The notes: generated by a model from the sequence alone, not told the origin. A stretch of 64,000 bases of DNA from Pseudoxanthomonas sp. Root65 (GCF_001427635.1 NZ_LMHA01000001.1:708017-772016), one strand, 5' to 3'. Positions 40,031 to 49,388 are shown, counted from the stretch's first letter. Program-made: numbers and translations.

Positions 40031-40036
40031 TAAAAT
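40031..40036 (+). promoter_or_regulatory. Putative -10 box of the methyltransferase-tolC operon
   Basis: TAAAAT lies 25 bases before ATG 40061. The surrounding TAAAATGCCCGGCC resembles the ppa promoter region. No good -35 at 16-18 bases. Confidence 0.4.
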
Positions 40037-40060
40037 GCCCGGCCCAGCCCTCCGCGTCGG

Positions 40061-40729
40061 ATGACCACCCCCATGACGATCGATTACTCCCAGGCCCGCG
40101 AAAACATGGTCGAGCAGCAGGTACGTCCCTGGGACGTGCTGGATGCGCGCGTGCTGGACACGCTGGCCGCGTTGCCGCGCGAGGCCTTCGTGGCCGACGC
40201 GCACCGTGCGCTGGCCTACGCGGACCTGGCACTGCCGCTGGGCCATGGCGAATTCATGGCCAAGCCCGTGATCGAGGGCCGCACCCTGCAGGCACTCAAG
40301 CCGCAGGCCAACGAAGACGTGCTGGAAATCGGCACCGGCAGCGGCTACCTGACCGCCTGCTTGGCGCACCTGGCGCGCGAGGTGGTCAGCCTCGAGATCC
40401 ATCCCGACCTGGCCGATGCCGCGCGTGCGCGCCTGGACGCCACCGGCCTGGGCAGCAACGTGCGCATCGAAGCCGTCGATGCGCTGGCATGGGACAGCGA
40501 CCGCCGCTTCGACGTGATCTGCGTGACCGGTGCCGTCGCCACCGTGCCGGCGCGCTTCCTGCAGTGGCTGCGCCCGGGCGGCCGCCTGTTCGTCGTGCGC
40601 GGCGCCTCGCCGGTGATGGAAGGCGTGCTGCACATCGACGATGTCAACGGCGCCCGCATCGAATCGTTGTTCGAAACCGACCTCCCCTATCTGGTCGGCG
40701 CCGCACCGGCGCCCCAGTTCGTCTTCTGA
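40061..40729 (+). CDS. Protein-L-isoaspartate O-methyltransferase-like protein
   Basis: The 222-residue SAM-dependent enzyme carries the Pcm-type motifs: FVADAHRALAYADLALPLGHG before the core, VLEIGTGSGYLTACLA (SAM site) and GGRLFVVRG. Such a Pcm-family gene is common before tolC in xanthomonads; its true substrate is uncertain and classic Pcm motifs are only partly kept. A second ATG four codons in (40073) is possible. tolC follows 21 bases downstream, so they may share a transcript. Confidence 0.85.
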   Translation: MTTPMTIDYSQARENMVEQQVRPWDVLDARVLDTLAALPREAFVADAHRALAYADLALPLGHGEFMAKPVIEGRTLQALKPQANEDVLEIGTGSGYLTACLAHLAREVVSLEIHPDLADAARARLDATGLGSNVRIEAVDALAWDSDRRFDVICVTGAVATVPARFLQWLRPGGRLFVVRGASPVMEGVLHIDDVNGARIESLFETDLPYLVGAAPAPQFVF

Positions 40730-40750
40730 AGATTAAACAAGGAACCCCGC

Positions 40751-42097
40751 ATGAGCCGTCGCCCCCTCGTACTCGCGCTCGCCCTGGCCCTGCCGTCCGC
40801 GGCCGGCGCCACCGACCTGATGCAGACCTATGAGCTGGCGCGCACCGGCGATCCTCAGTTGTCCATCGCGGAATCCACCCGCCTGATCGACAAGGAAGGC
40901 GCGGTACAGGCACGTGCCGTGCTGCTGCCGCAGATCAGCGGCAGCGCCGGCTACGAACTCACCCACAGCAGCCGCCCGGGCGATCCCACCGGTGACGGCA
41001 AGAGCCGCACCTACGGTGCATCGGTCAGCCAGACGATCTTCGACTGGAGCCGCATCGCCAACCTGCGCGGGCAGCGCGCCATCAGCCAGGCCGCCGACTA
41101 CGACCTGGCCTCGGCCAACAACACGCTGATCACCCGCACCTCGGCCGCCTACTTCAACGTGCTGATCGGCATCGAGTCGCTGGCCGCCGCCGAGACCAAC
41201 GAGGCCGCGTCGAAGAAGCAGTTCGACTACGCGCAGAAGCGCCTCGATGTGGGCCTGGCGCCGATCACCGACGTGCACGAAGCCCGCGCGCAGTACGACA
41301 GCGCGCGCGCCAACACCATCCTGGCGCGCAACGCACTGGACGACAGCTACCGCGCCCTCGCCGAGATCACCGGCCAGCCGATCAGCGGCCTGAAGGGCCT
41401 GCCGGATGACTTCCGTCCGGAACTTCCGCCGGAACAGAACGCACAGGCGTGGGTGGACCGTGCCCTCGAGCAGAACCCGGACCTGAAGTCGGCGGAGTAT
41501 GTGCTGGAGTCCGCGCAGCATGGCGTGTCCAGCGCGCGTGCGGGGCACTACCCCACGCTGAACTTCCGTGGCGGCTACTCGAACGGCACCGACTGGGACA
41601 GCGTGCCCGGCACGCTGTCGCGCGATGGCGAAGGCTACAACTGGGGCGTGACGCTGACGGTGCCGATCTTCTCCGGTGGCGCCACCCAGTCCGGCGTGCG
41701 CCAGGCGCTGGCCCAGCGCGACCGCGCGGCCGACGGCATGGAGCAGACGCGCCGCGCGCTGATCCGCAACACCAGCAACGCCTACCAGGCGCTGGTCGCC
41801 GGCGTGACCGAAGTGGAAGCCCGCCGCCTGGCGGTGTTCTCCGCGCAGAGCGCTCTGGACGCCTCGCAGGTCGGCCTGGAAGTCGGTACCCGTACCGTGC
41901 TGGACGTGCTGCAGAACCAGCGCACGCTGTTCCAGGCGCAGGTCGAGTACGCGCAGGCCCGCTACAACTTCCTGCAGAACCGCCTGCTGCTGGAACAGGC
42001 CGCCGGTACGCTGGACGGCGCCGATGTGCAGGACGTCAACCGCCTGTTGACCGCCGATGCCGAATCGCGGCTGTCGTCGCAGCCGCTTTCGCAGTAA
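40751..42097 (+). CDS. tolC: TolC-family outer membrane channel
   Basis: The 448-residue protein has a signal peptide (about 1-20, AAGA) and the duplicated TolC helical-barrel fold: LMQTYELARTGDPQL, GLAPITDVHEARAQYDSARA and the matching second half VGTRTVLDVLQNQRTLFQAQ. It should form the exit duct for the RND pump and type I systems. AAGGAACCC precedes the ATG. A terminator follows. Confidence 0.94.
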   Translation: MSRRPLVLALALALPSAAGATDLMQTYELARTGDPQLSIAESTRLIDKEGAVQARAVLLPQISGSAGYELTHSSRPGDPTGDGKSRTYGASVSQTIFDWSRIANLRGQRAISQAADYDLASANNTLITRTSAAYFNVLIGIESLAAAETNEAASKKQFDYAQKRLDVGLAPITDVHEARAQYDSARANTILARNALDDSYRALAEITGQPISGLKGLPDDFRPELPPEQNAQAWVDRALEQNPDLKSAEYVLESAQHGVSSARAGHYPTLNFRGGYSNGTDWDSVPGTLSRDGEGYNWGVTLTVPIFSGGATQSGVRQALAQRDRAADGMEQTRRALIRNTSNAYQALVAGVTEVEARRLAVFSAQSALDASQVGLEVGTRTVLDVLQNQRTLFQAQVEYAQARYNFLQNRLLLEQAAGTLDGADVQDVNRLLTADAESRLSSQPLSQ

Positions 42098-42121
42098 GCC
42101 TTCGCCGCATTGGCGATCACG

Positions 42122-42152
42122 ACGGCGGGCTTCGGCCCGCCGTTGTCGTTTC
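42122..42152 (+). terminator. Terminator of tolC
   Basis: ACGGCGGGC/GCCCGCCGT stem with TTCG tetraloop, then TGTCGTTTCC, 24 bases after the tolC stop. Confidence 0.75.
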
Positions 42153-42177
42153 CGGCTTTTGGATGATTGTGGGACTG

Positions 42178-42253
42178 TTGTGGGAGCGACGTGAGTCGCG
42201 ACGCTTTTGCGCAATGACAACCCAAGAGCTCGCGACTCACGTCGCTCCCACAA
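42178..42253. repeat. Repeat family B, copy 1: 24-bp perfect inverted repeat
   Basis: The 24-base arms TTGTGGGAGCGACGTGAGTC(GCGA) and their exact complement flank a 28-base core. The arms match those of 54691-54829 almost base for base, while the cores differ. REP-type elements of xanthomonads, moved by RayT (REP-associated tyrosine) transposases elsewhere in the genome, look like this. Confidence 0.85.
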
Positions 42254-42265
42254 CCTCCTTGCGGG

Positions 42266-43486
42266 TCAGACCACACCGCGCTTGCGCAACGCGGCAATCC
42301 CGTCGTCGTCATAGCCCGCTTCGCGCAGCACGTCATCGGTGTGCTGCCCGAGCAACGGTGGTGCATGCCGGTGCACGACCGGGGTCGCCGACAGCCGGAT
42401 CGGACTGTTCACCAGCGGCAACGCGTCGGCCAGCGGATGCGGTAACCCGGCCACCATGCCCCGCGCCTGCACCTGCGGATCGGCGAACACGTCGGCGAGG
42501 TCGTTGACCGGTCCGCAGGGAATGCCGGCCGCCTCGAACATCGACAGCCACGCGTGCCGTCCCCGCGACAGCAACGCGGCCTGCAACGGCGGTACAAGCA
42601 CGTCGCGATGGCGCACACGCCCGGCATTGGTCGTGAAGCGCGCATCATCCGCCAGCGCGGATACATCCATTAGTTCGCACAACCGCGCGAACTGCCGGTC
42701 GTTGCCGACCGCGACGACGATATGCCCGTCGGCCACGGCGAAGACCTGGTACGGCACGATGTTGGCATGCGCGTTGCCTTGCCGCGGCGGTACGTCACCG
42801 CCGACCAGGTAATGGCTGCCCAGGTTGGCGAGCATCGCGACCTGCGCATCCAGCAGCGCCATGTCGATCACCTGGCCTTCGCCGGTTGCATCGCGGTGGC
42901 GCAGGGCAGCGAGGATGGCGACAGTGGCATACATACCGGTGAACAGGTCGGTGACGGCCACGCCCACTTTCTGCGGCTCGCCGTCGGCGGCGCCGGTGAT
43001 GCTCATCAGGCCGCCGAGGCCCTGGATCGCGACGTCGTAACCGGCACGCTGTGCATACGGGCCGTCCTGGCCGAAGCCGGTGATCGAGCAGTACACCAGC
43101 CTCGGATGGAGGCCACGCAGCGTCGCGGCATCCAGCCCGTAGCGCGCCATGTCGCCGACCTTGAAGTTCTCCACCAGTACGTCGCTCTGCATCACCAGCC
43201 GACGGATGACGGCCTGCCCTTCCTCGGTGGCGATATCGACGGTCAGCGAGCGCTTGTTGCGGTTGGCGCACAGGTAGTACGCGGACTCCGCCGTGTCGTT
43301 GCCGTCGGCGTCGCGCAGGAACGGAGGACCCCAGCCACGCGTGTCGTCGCCGCTGCCGGGACGCTCCACCTTGATGACGTCGGCGCCGAGGTCGGCCAGT
43401 ACCTGCGTGCACCACGGTCCGGCGAGCACGCGGGTCAGATCGAGTACGCGCACACCCGCCAACGCCCGCGGCGTCGCCACGCTCAT
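42266..43486 (-). CDS. CaiB/BaiF family CoA-transferase
   Basis: The 406-residue protein is a type III CoA-transferase: VLDLTRVLAGPWCTQVLADLGADVIKVE at the N-terminus and the catalytic Asp region (VYCSITGFGQDGPYA, NFKVGDMARYG) are typical. It moves CoA between carboxylic acids; substrate unknown. Its start overlaps the waaA stop by ATGA. Confidence 0.93.
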   Translation of the reverse strand: MSVATPRALAGVRVLDLTRVLAGPWCTQVLADLGADVIKVERPGSGDDTRGWGPPFLRDADGNDTAESAYYLCANRNKRSLTVDIATEEGQAVIRRLVMQSDVLVENFKVGDMARYGLDAATLRGLHPRLVYCSITGFGQDGPYAQRAGYDVAIQGLGGLMSITGAADGEPQKVGVAVTDLFTGMYATVAILAALRHRDATGEGQVIDMALLDAQVAMLANLGSHYLVGGDVPPRQGNAHANIVPYQVFAVADGHIVVAVGNDRQFARLCELMDVSALADDARFTTNAGRVRHRDVLVPPLQAALLSRGRHAWLSMFEAAGIPCGPVNDLADVFADPQVQARGMVAGLPHPLADALPLVNSPIRLSATPVVHRHAPPLLGQHTDDVLREAGYDDDGIAALRKRGVV

Positions 43487-44784
43487 GCCACCGGTGCCGG
43501 CAGGTGCGGGGCGATCATCGCCAGGGTACGTGCCAGTGCGCCGCGCCCGTGCTCGACCAGCGTGCGCCCGCGGTCGGCCACGTCGCGCCGTCGCGCGTCA
43601 TCGGCAAGCAAGGTCTCGATGGCATCGCCCACGCCGGCGGCATCGACTGCGATCACCAGTGCGTCGGCTTCCCGCAACCGGCGGGAAATCTCGCTGAAGT
43701 TGTGCAGGTGCGGACCGCTGACGGCCGGCGTGCCGACGGCGGCCGGCTCCAGCAGGTTGTGGCCGCCGATCGCCTGCAGGCTGCCACCGACGAAGGCGAC
43801 GTCCGCGCAGGCGTAGAACGCCATCAGTTCGCCCAGCGTGTCGAGCACGAAGACATCGTTGCCGGTGGACGGCCAGCGGTCGCCGCGACGCGTGCCGACG
43901 TTCCAGCCCGCGGCGCGCGCCGATTCCGCCACGCGGGGGAAGCGCTCGGGGTGCCGTGGCGCCCACAGCAGCAGCAGGTCGGGCCAGCGCTTGCGCAGGC
44001 GCGCGTGAATGGCCAGCACCGGCGCTTCCTCCTCCTCGTGCGTGCTGGCGGCGATCCAGACACGACGCCCCGTCGACAGGTGCTGGCGGAAGCCGGCGAC
44101 CACCTCGGCCACGTTGGCCGGCACCGGGATGTCGAACTTCAGGTTGCCGACGTCACGCACCTGTTCCGGCAGCGCACCGAGTTGCACGAAGCGCGCCGCA
44201 TCGTCACCGGACTGCGCCGCCACCTTGCTCACGGTGCGCAGCGTGCGCGCGATCAGCGGGCGCAGCACGCTGTAGCCGCGCAGCGAGCGTGCGGACAGGC
44301 GCGCATTGAGGATGTACACCGGCACGCGACGGTCGTGGCAGCCGAACAGCAGACTGGGCCACAGCTCGGTTTCCATGATCAACGCCAGCCGCGGTGGGAA
44401 CTGCGCAAGGAAGCGCGCGACCGCACCGGGCAGGTCGTAAGGCGAATACACATGCAGCACGCGCTCGCCCCACAGCGCCTGCACGCGCTGCGACCCGGTC
44501 GGCGTGATGGTGGTGATCAGCAGCCGCAGGCCGCGATGCCGCTTCAACAAGGCGTCGACGACCGGCGCGGCGGCGTTGACCTCGCCCACCGACACCGCAT
44601 GCAGCCAGACGTCGACGGGACGCGACGGCGTGTCGTAGCTGCCGTAGCGCTCGCTCCAGCGCAGGAAATACTCGGGATACCGGAAACCACGCCAGATCAG
44701 GTGGTAGACGGTGACCGGCGTCAGCAGGTACAGCACCACCGAATAGAGGATGCGCAACAGGCGTTCGGCAGTGCGGTTCGACAT
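43483..44784 (-). CDS. waaA: 3-Deoxy-D-manno-octulosonic acid transferase
   Basis: The 433-residue GT30 enzyme adds Kdo to lipid A precursor at the inner membrane. It has an N-terminal TM anchor, VWLHAVSVGEVNAAAP (catalytic Glu region), LIMETELWPSLL and FVGGSLQAIGGHNLLEPAAVG. ATG 44784 (MSNRTAERL) is taken; a TTG three codons before is open too. Downstream it overlaps the CoA-transferase gene. Confidence 0.95.
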   Translation of the reverse strand: MSNRTAERLLRILYSVVLYLLTPVTVYHLIWRGFRYPEYFLRWSERYGSYDTPSRPVDVWLHAVSVGEVNAAAPVVDALLKRHRGLRLLITTITPTGSQRVQALWGERVLHVYSPYDLPGAVARFLAQFPPRLALIMETELWPSLLFGCHDRRVPVYILNARLSARSLRGYSVLRPLIARTLRTVSKVAAQSGDDAARFVQLGALPEQVRDVGNLKFDIPVPANVAEVVAGFRQHLSTGRRVWIAASTHEEEEAPVLAIHARLRKRWPDLLLLWAPRHPERFPRVAESARAAGWNVGTRRGDRWPSTGNDVFVLDTLGELMAFYACADVAFVGGSLQAIGGHNLLEPAAVGTPAVSGPHLHNFSEISRRLREADALVIAVDAAGVGDAIETLLADDARRRDVADRGRTLVEHGRGALARTLAMIAPHLPAPVA

Positions 44785-44812
44785 GGGCGACAAGGATACC
44801 CGGGGCCGCCGT

Positions 44813-44818
44813 TACAAT
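44813..44818 (+). promoter_or_regulatory. Putative -10 box (TACAAT) before the acyltransferase
   Basis: TACAAT lies five bases before the ATG at 44824 and is a good -10 match. If used, the mRNA would start within the gene's first codons, so a start further downstream or another promoter is also possible. Confidence 0.3.
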
Positions 44819-44823
44819 GGGCC

Positions 44824-45756
44824 ATGGCCGACTCCGAGAAGCGATCCTCCGACGCGGGCGAACGTCCGCCCATGGGCCTGCGGCAGTGGCCGTCATGGCT
44901 AGGCATTGGCCTGGCATGGCTGGTCGCCCGCGTGCCGTGGCGCCTGCAGCGCCCGATCGGACGTGGCGTGGGCGCGCTGCTGTACCGCCTTCTGCGCGAC
45001 CGCCGGCACGTGGCCCGTCGCAACATCGCGCTGTGTTTCCCGGAACTGGAGGCGTCGCGCCAGGAGGCGCTGGCACGCGCCAGTTTCGGCGAGCTGGGCA
45101 TCGGCCTGTTCGAGTTCGCGCGCGCCTGGTGGGGCAGTGTCGAACCCATGCGGAAAGGCCTGCAGGTGGAAGGGCTCGAACACCTGGCGGCCGCCCGTGC
45201 GGGTGGCCGTGGCGTGATCGTGGTGTCGGGCCACTTCACCACGCTGGAAATCTCGGCACGCCTGATGTGCGACTACGCACCGCTGGCCGGCATGTACCGT
45301 CCGCACAACCAGGGCGCGATGGAGTGGGCGGTCAAGCGCGGCCGGCTGCGCTACGCCACTGCGATGTTCACCCGCGAAGAACTGCGCCCCGCCCTGAAGC
45401 ACCTCAAGCAGGGCGGCTTGCTTTGGTTCGCGCCCGACCAGGACACGCGCCGTGGCGACAGCGTGTTCGTGCCGTTCTTCGGCCACCCCGCCTACAGCCT
45501 GACCTCGACGCACCAACTGGCGCGGCTCTCCGGCGCGGCGGTGATGGCGTTCTCGCATGTACGGCGCGACGACGGCGGCTATACGCTGCGGTTGTCGCCC
45601 GCGTTCGAGGACTTCCCCTCCTCCGATGCGACCGCCGACACCGCGCGGGTGATCGCCGCGATCGAGACCATGGTGCGCGACGCGCCCACGCAATACCTGT
45701 GGATCCACCGGCGCTTCAAGCGCCAGCCCGACGGGCGCGGCGAACTCTACCGGTAG
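44824..45756 (+). CDS. Lipid A acyltransferase (LpxL/HtrB-like) 1
   Basis: The 310-residue membrane-bound enzyme has the N-terminal TM anchor and the acyltransferase motif GHFTTLE (H-x4-E), with GGLLWFAPDQDTRRGDSVFVPFFG further on. It should transfer a secondary acyl chain to Kdo-lipid A. It diverges from waaA and runs tail to tail into a paralogue; both end LYR-stop. Confidence 0.93.
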   Translation: MADSEKRSSDAGERPPMGLRQWPSWLGIGLAWLVARVPWRLQRPIGRGVGALLYRLLRDRRHVARRNIALCFPELEASRQEALARASFGELGIGLFEFARAWWGSVEPMRKGLQVEGLEHLAAARAGGRGVIVVSGHFTTLEISARLMCDYAPLAGMYRPHNQGAMEWAVKRGRLRYATAMFTREELRPALKHLKQGGLLWFAPDQDTRRGDSVFVPFFGHPAYSLTSTHQLARLSGAAVMAFSHVRRDDGGYTLRLSPAFEDFPSSDATADTARVIAAIETMVRDAPTQYLWIHRRFKRQPDGRGELYR

Positions 45757-45758
45757 AG
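45745..45758. other. 14-bp palindrome shared by two convergent stop codons
   Basis: CTCTACCGGTAGAG is a perfect palindrome. Read either way it encodes Leu-Tyr-Arg-stop, so both acyltransferase genes end with the same four codons on opposite strands and overlap by 10 bases. Confidence 0.9.
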
Positions 45759-46652
45759 ATCCGGCTCGCCGGGCGGCCGCGTCTTGAACCGGCGGTGCAC
45801 CCACAGGTACTGCTCGGGATGGCGGCGGACGACGGCTTCCAGCTCCGCCATGTAACGTGCGGCATCCTGTGCCGGATCGCCGTTCGGCCATCCACTCCAG
45901 GTCGGTTCGACCCGCAGCTGATAGCGGCCGTCCTCATCGCGATGGAACCAGAACGGCAACACCACCGCATTGCCCCGGCGCGCGAGATCCGGCGTGGCCG
46001 TCAGCGTGGCGGCCGGCACGCCGAAAAACGGCACGAAGGCATGCTGGTAGTTGAAGTCCTGGTCGGCCGAGTACGCCACGATGCCGCCGCGCGACAGCAC
46101 GCGCAGCAGGCCACGCACGTCCTTCTTGCCGATGACGTCGGCGAACACGCGGCGCCGCGCCTCGTCCATCAGGCGCTCGATGCAGGGGTTGTTGTTGCGA
46201 CGCGCGACGATGGTCACGCGCTCGCCCAAGGCGTCACCCAGCAGGCGCGCGCACAGTTCCGAATGCGGGATGTGGCCGCCGAACAGCAGGATGCCGCGTC
46301 CCTGTGCCTGCGCGGCGCGTACGTGTTCCAGTCCCTGCACGTCGGCCAGTCCATGCAGCGCGCGTGCAGGCGCGTACCAGCCGCGGAGGAGTTCGAACAC
46401 GCCGGTCACGGTGGCGCACACGGTGCCGCGCACCAGGCGCGCGCGTGCGCGTTCGTCCAGTTCGGGAAAGCACAGCGCCAGATTGGTCGCCGCATGCCGC
46501 CGACGCTTGCCCAACAGCGGCCACAGCACGGCAGTGGCGATGCGTCCGAGCGCAAGCACCCAGGCCTGCGGCAGGCGCGCGATGCCGGACGCCAGCAGGT
46601 GGGCGGGCGCTACGAACCCGCAACGCACGCCCGACGCGCGCTCACTCGCCAT
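45747..46652 (-). CDS. Lipid A acyltransferase (LpxL/HtrB-like) 2
   Basis: The 301-residue paralogue has the motif GGHIPHSEL (H-x4-E) and a DQDF...HAFVPFFGVPA core. Partner of the first acyltransferase in completing lipid A. Its start overlaps the end of the O-antigen-ligase-like gene by 11 bases; the stop is inside the shared palindrome. Confidence 0.92.
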   Translation of the reverse strand: MASERASGVRCGFVAPAHLLASGIARLPQAWVLALGRIATAVLWPLLGKRRRHAATNLALCFPELDERARARLVRGTVCATVTGVFELLRGWYAPARALHGLADVQGLEHVRAAQAQGRGILLFGGHIPHSELCARLLGDALGERVTIVARRNNNPCIERLMDEARRRVFADVIGKKDVRGLLRVLSRGGIVAYSADQDFNYQHAFVPFFGVPAATLTATPDLARRGNAVVLPFWFHRDEDGRYQLRVEPTWSGWPNGDPAQDAARYMAELEAVVRRHPEQYLWVHRRFKTRPPGEPDLYR

Positions 46653-47964
46653 CGCGTGCCAGCAGGCTGCCCGCGTACAGCGCCGCCAGCATCAGGGTGA
46701 GCCCGCCCCAGAACGTGGAATAGAAGGCCAGGTGCGTGTTCAACGGAAACACCGTGACCGCCAGCGCCAGCATCGCCGGCCGCGCGCGGTCCTTCGCCTG
46801 CGGCGTGGCATAGCGCCACGCGCGCCACGCCAGCGCCGCGCCGGCCAGCCACAGCAGCAGGCCGATGACGCCGGTTTCGCTGAGGATTTCGAGGATGATC
46901 TGGTGCGCGTGGAAGGCCGGTCCCTCGCCCCACGCGGGTCGCCCGTCGGCACTCGCATCGCAGGCCGGGAAGGCTTCCCGGAAACCGCGTGCGCCGACAC
47001 CGTTGACCGGATGGCGCATGATCATGCAGCCGGCCGCAGACCAGATCTGTCCCCGACCCGACAATGCGGTGTCCACGCCCGCCTCGTTGGCGGTCAACGC
47101 ATGCGTGGTGAGCCGCATGCGCTCGCGCACCTGCGGCGATGCGACCGTCAGCACCGCCAGCAACAAGGCCCCGAAAGCGAACACCCCCGCCAGCCTTTTC
47201 CAGCCGAGCAGCTTCCAGCCGGAGAACACCAGAACCAGTGCGTAGGTGATCCACGCTGCGCGTGCGCCAGCCAGCAGCACCACCACGCCGATCGCGGCGG
47301 ACGCCAGCAACCAGCCTGCCACCTGCATGCGCCGGGCGGCAACGAACAGCAGGAACGGCGACAGGCTCGCCATCACCACGCCCAACTTGCGATTGCAGGG
47401 ACCGAGGAAGCCGCTGAGCCGATCGATGCCGGCCATCTGTTCCGCCGTGCACATCGGCCGCCCGCTGATCGCCTGCTTGAGCTGGTCCAGCCCCCAGAAC
47501 AGCGGACTGGTGCCGAAGACCACCTGCGCCAGCGCGTCCAGCGTCCAGATCGCCACGATGATGGCCAGGCCGTTGAAGGTGGTGCGTCGTGCCGGCGCGT
47601 TCGCTACCGATGCCGCCACCAGCCACAGGAACGGCAGATAGCGCAGGTCGACGGCCGCCTCGCGCAACGCGCGCGTCGTATCGACCGCATCCACGGCCGA
47701 GATCGCCTGCGGCAACCAGTAGGCCGCGAACAGCGCGCTGGTCAGCGCCCAGGCGCCACTGCTCAGCAAGCGGGCACCGTCGCGGAAGCGGTCCATCAGC
47801 AGGCGCACGATCGCCGCCAGTGCGCCCAGCACCATCACTGCCTCGGCGTAGCCCGGTGCGGGCCACAGGGCGACGAACGTCAGCACCCACGCCGGCGCCC
47901 AGCGCCAGCCGTGCGGCGCGCGGCGGGCGGACGTGTCAGGGATCGTGGGCGAATCGGCGGTCAT
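46642..47964 (-). CDS. O-antigen ligase / polymerase family membrane protein
   Basis: The 440-residue protein has about ten TM segments and the Wzy_C/WaaL loop (GFREAFPACDASADGRPAWGEGPAFHAHQIILEILSETG, in parts), with the conserved His in HAHQ. It may attach O-antigen to lipid A-core or polymerise polysaccharide. ATG 47964 lies inside the last codons of the glycosyltransferase gene (29-base overlap). Confidence 0.85.
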   Translation of the reverse strand: MTADSPTIPDTSARRAPHGWRWAPAWVLTFVALWPAPGYAEAVMVLGALAAIVRLLMDRFRDGARLLSSGAWALTSALFAAYWLPQAISAVDAVDTTRALREAAVDLRYLPFLWLVAASVANAPARRTTFNGLAIIVAIWTLDALAQVVFGTSPLFWGLDQLKQAISGRPMCTAEQMAGIDRLSGFLGPCNRKLGVVMASLSPFLLFVAARRMQVAGWLLASAAIGVVVLLAGARAAWITYALVLVFSGWKLLGWKRLAGVFAFGALLLAVLTVASPQVRERMRLTTHALTANEAGVDTALSGRGQIWSAAGCMIMRHPVNGVGARGFREAFPACDASADGRPAWGEGPAFHAHQIILEILSETGVIGLLLWLAGAALAWRAWRYATPQAKDRARPAMLALAVTVFPLNTHLAFYSTFWGGLTLMLAALYAGSLLARDGE

Positions 47965-49075
47965 CGGCGAGATCGTGGTAAAGGGCGAGCGTAGCGTCCT
48001 GCATCGCACGCAGGGTGTAGGCGTCCATCGTAGCCAATGGCGGCGGCGGATGGGCAAGCATCGCCTTCGCGGTAGCGAACAGACGGTCCTCATCGAACGG
48101 TGCTACCGCGCCGCACGGCTGCATCTCGGCCAGCAGTTCGCCGACACCGCCCTGCGCCCAACCGGCGACCGGACGACCGACCGACAAGGCCTCGATCACT
48201 GTGCGACCGAAAGCTTCCGGCTTGTGCGACACCTGCAGCACCAGGTCGCTGGCGGCGTAGGCACGTGCGATCGCCGCGGTGGGTGGCGTGATGGCGAGCG
48301 CCTCCGCACACCCGGCACGCACAGCGTCCGCTTCAAGATCGAGAATGTACTGCTCGCGTCCGGCTTCGCGTGCGCCCGGCATCCAGAGGCGCGCATCAAT
48401 CCCCGCCCGGCACAGGCGGCCAAGCAACACGATGGCATCGTGATGGCCTTTCAAGCGAGTGCCGCGACCAGGGAGCAGCAACAGCGGGCCGTCACCGGCC
48501 AGTGCGGGATGCTGCGCTGCCGCCCACGCACGCGCCTCGCGATCGGGATGCGCGGTACGCGGGAACTGGGCCGGATCGATGCCGCGTGGAATCACCGCCA
48601 GCCTCGAAGGATCGGTCTGCGGGTAGTGCCGCAGCAGATACGCACGCACCGTGTCCGACACGCAGATCACGCGCTCGCCGCGCGTCATCACCGCGCTGTA
48701 GCGGCTGGGCGAATTGAGCCCGTGCATGGTGGTGACGAAGCGGGGGCGCGCTGCGGCCGGCAGGCCACGCAGCGCCCACAGGCCGAGCCAGGCCGGCAGC
48801 CGCGAACGCGCATGCACGAGGTCGGCGCCGACCTCGGCGAACAAGCTTCGCAATGCGCCGACGTGGCGCAGCGTCAGCAGCGACTTCCGCCCGATGTCCA
48901 GAGTGACGTGCTCGGCACCGGTCGCGCGCAGCGCCGGTTCCAGCCGGCCACCTGCGGACACGACCACGGCGCGATGACCGGCACGCACCAGCGCGTCCGC
49001 GATCTCCAAGGTGGAACGTTCGACGCCGCCGGATTCCAGCGCCGGCAGCAGCTGGACGACGGTCAGGCGACGCAT
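47936..49075 (-). CDS. GT4-family glycosyltransferase
   Basis: The 379-residue GT-B enzyme has LLPALESGGVERSTLEIADAL at the N-terminus and the donor-site region HKPEAFGRTVIEALSVGRPV (E-x7-E type) near the C-terminus. Likely acts on the LPS core or another surface glycan with the neighbouring genes. Confidence 0.92.
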   Translation of the reverse strand: MRRLTVVQLLPALESGGVERSTLEIADALVRAGHRAVVVSAGGRLEPALRATGAEHVTLDIGRKSLLTLRHVGALRSLFAEVGADLVHARSRLPAWLGLWALRGLPAAARPRFVTTMHGLNSPSRYSAVMTRGERVICVSDTVRAYLLRHYPQTDPSRLAVIPRGIDPAQFPRTAHPDREARAWAAAQHPALAGDGPLLLLPGRGTRLKGHHDAIVLLGRLCRAGIDARLWMPGAREAGREQYILDLEADAVRAGCAEALAITPPTAAIARAYAASDLVLQVSHKPEAFGRTVIEALSVGRPVAGWAQGGVGELLAEMQPCGAVAPFDEDRLFATAKAMLAHPPPPLATMDAYTLRAMQDATLALYHDLADDRRFAHDP

Positions 49076-49111
49076 GGGCGATGGGCCGCGCGCGGGGCCC
49101 GCATCAGCCGG

Positions 49112-49309
49112 TCAGTCGGCCAGGACGAAGTGCGCGCCGCAGTACGGGCACTGCACGTCGCCGTCGGGTGCGTCCTCGATGGGCAGGTAGACGCGCGGGT
49201 GCGAATTCCACAACGCCATCGACGGCAGCGGGCAGCTCAGCGGCAGGTCCGCGCGCGACACGGTGTAGCGTTTCTCGGCGTTGGCGGGCGCGGTGGCGGT
49301 CTGGCTCAT
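49112..49309 (-). CDS. Small zinc-finger (zf-CHCC, NDUFS6-like) protein
   Basis: The 65-residue protein carries CPLPSMALWNSHPRVYLPIE and CPYCGAHFVL, the C...H...C-x2-C zinc ligands of the zf-CHCC family. Role in bacteria is poorly known. First gene of the glycosyltransferase run on this strand. A start at ATG 49309 gives the usual short N-terminus. Confidence 0.85.
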   Translation of the reverse strand: MSQTATAPANAEKRYTVSRADLPLSCPLPSMALWNSHPRVYLPIEDAPDGDVQCPYCGAHFVLAD

Positions 49310-49388
49310 GGCGATGCGGTCGGTCTGGAACAAGGCGGGCAGTCTACCAGCCGACGCCGCGGGCGCCCACGCAATCGGCCAGGACAAC

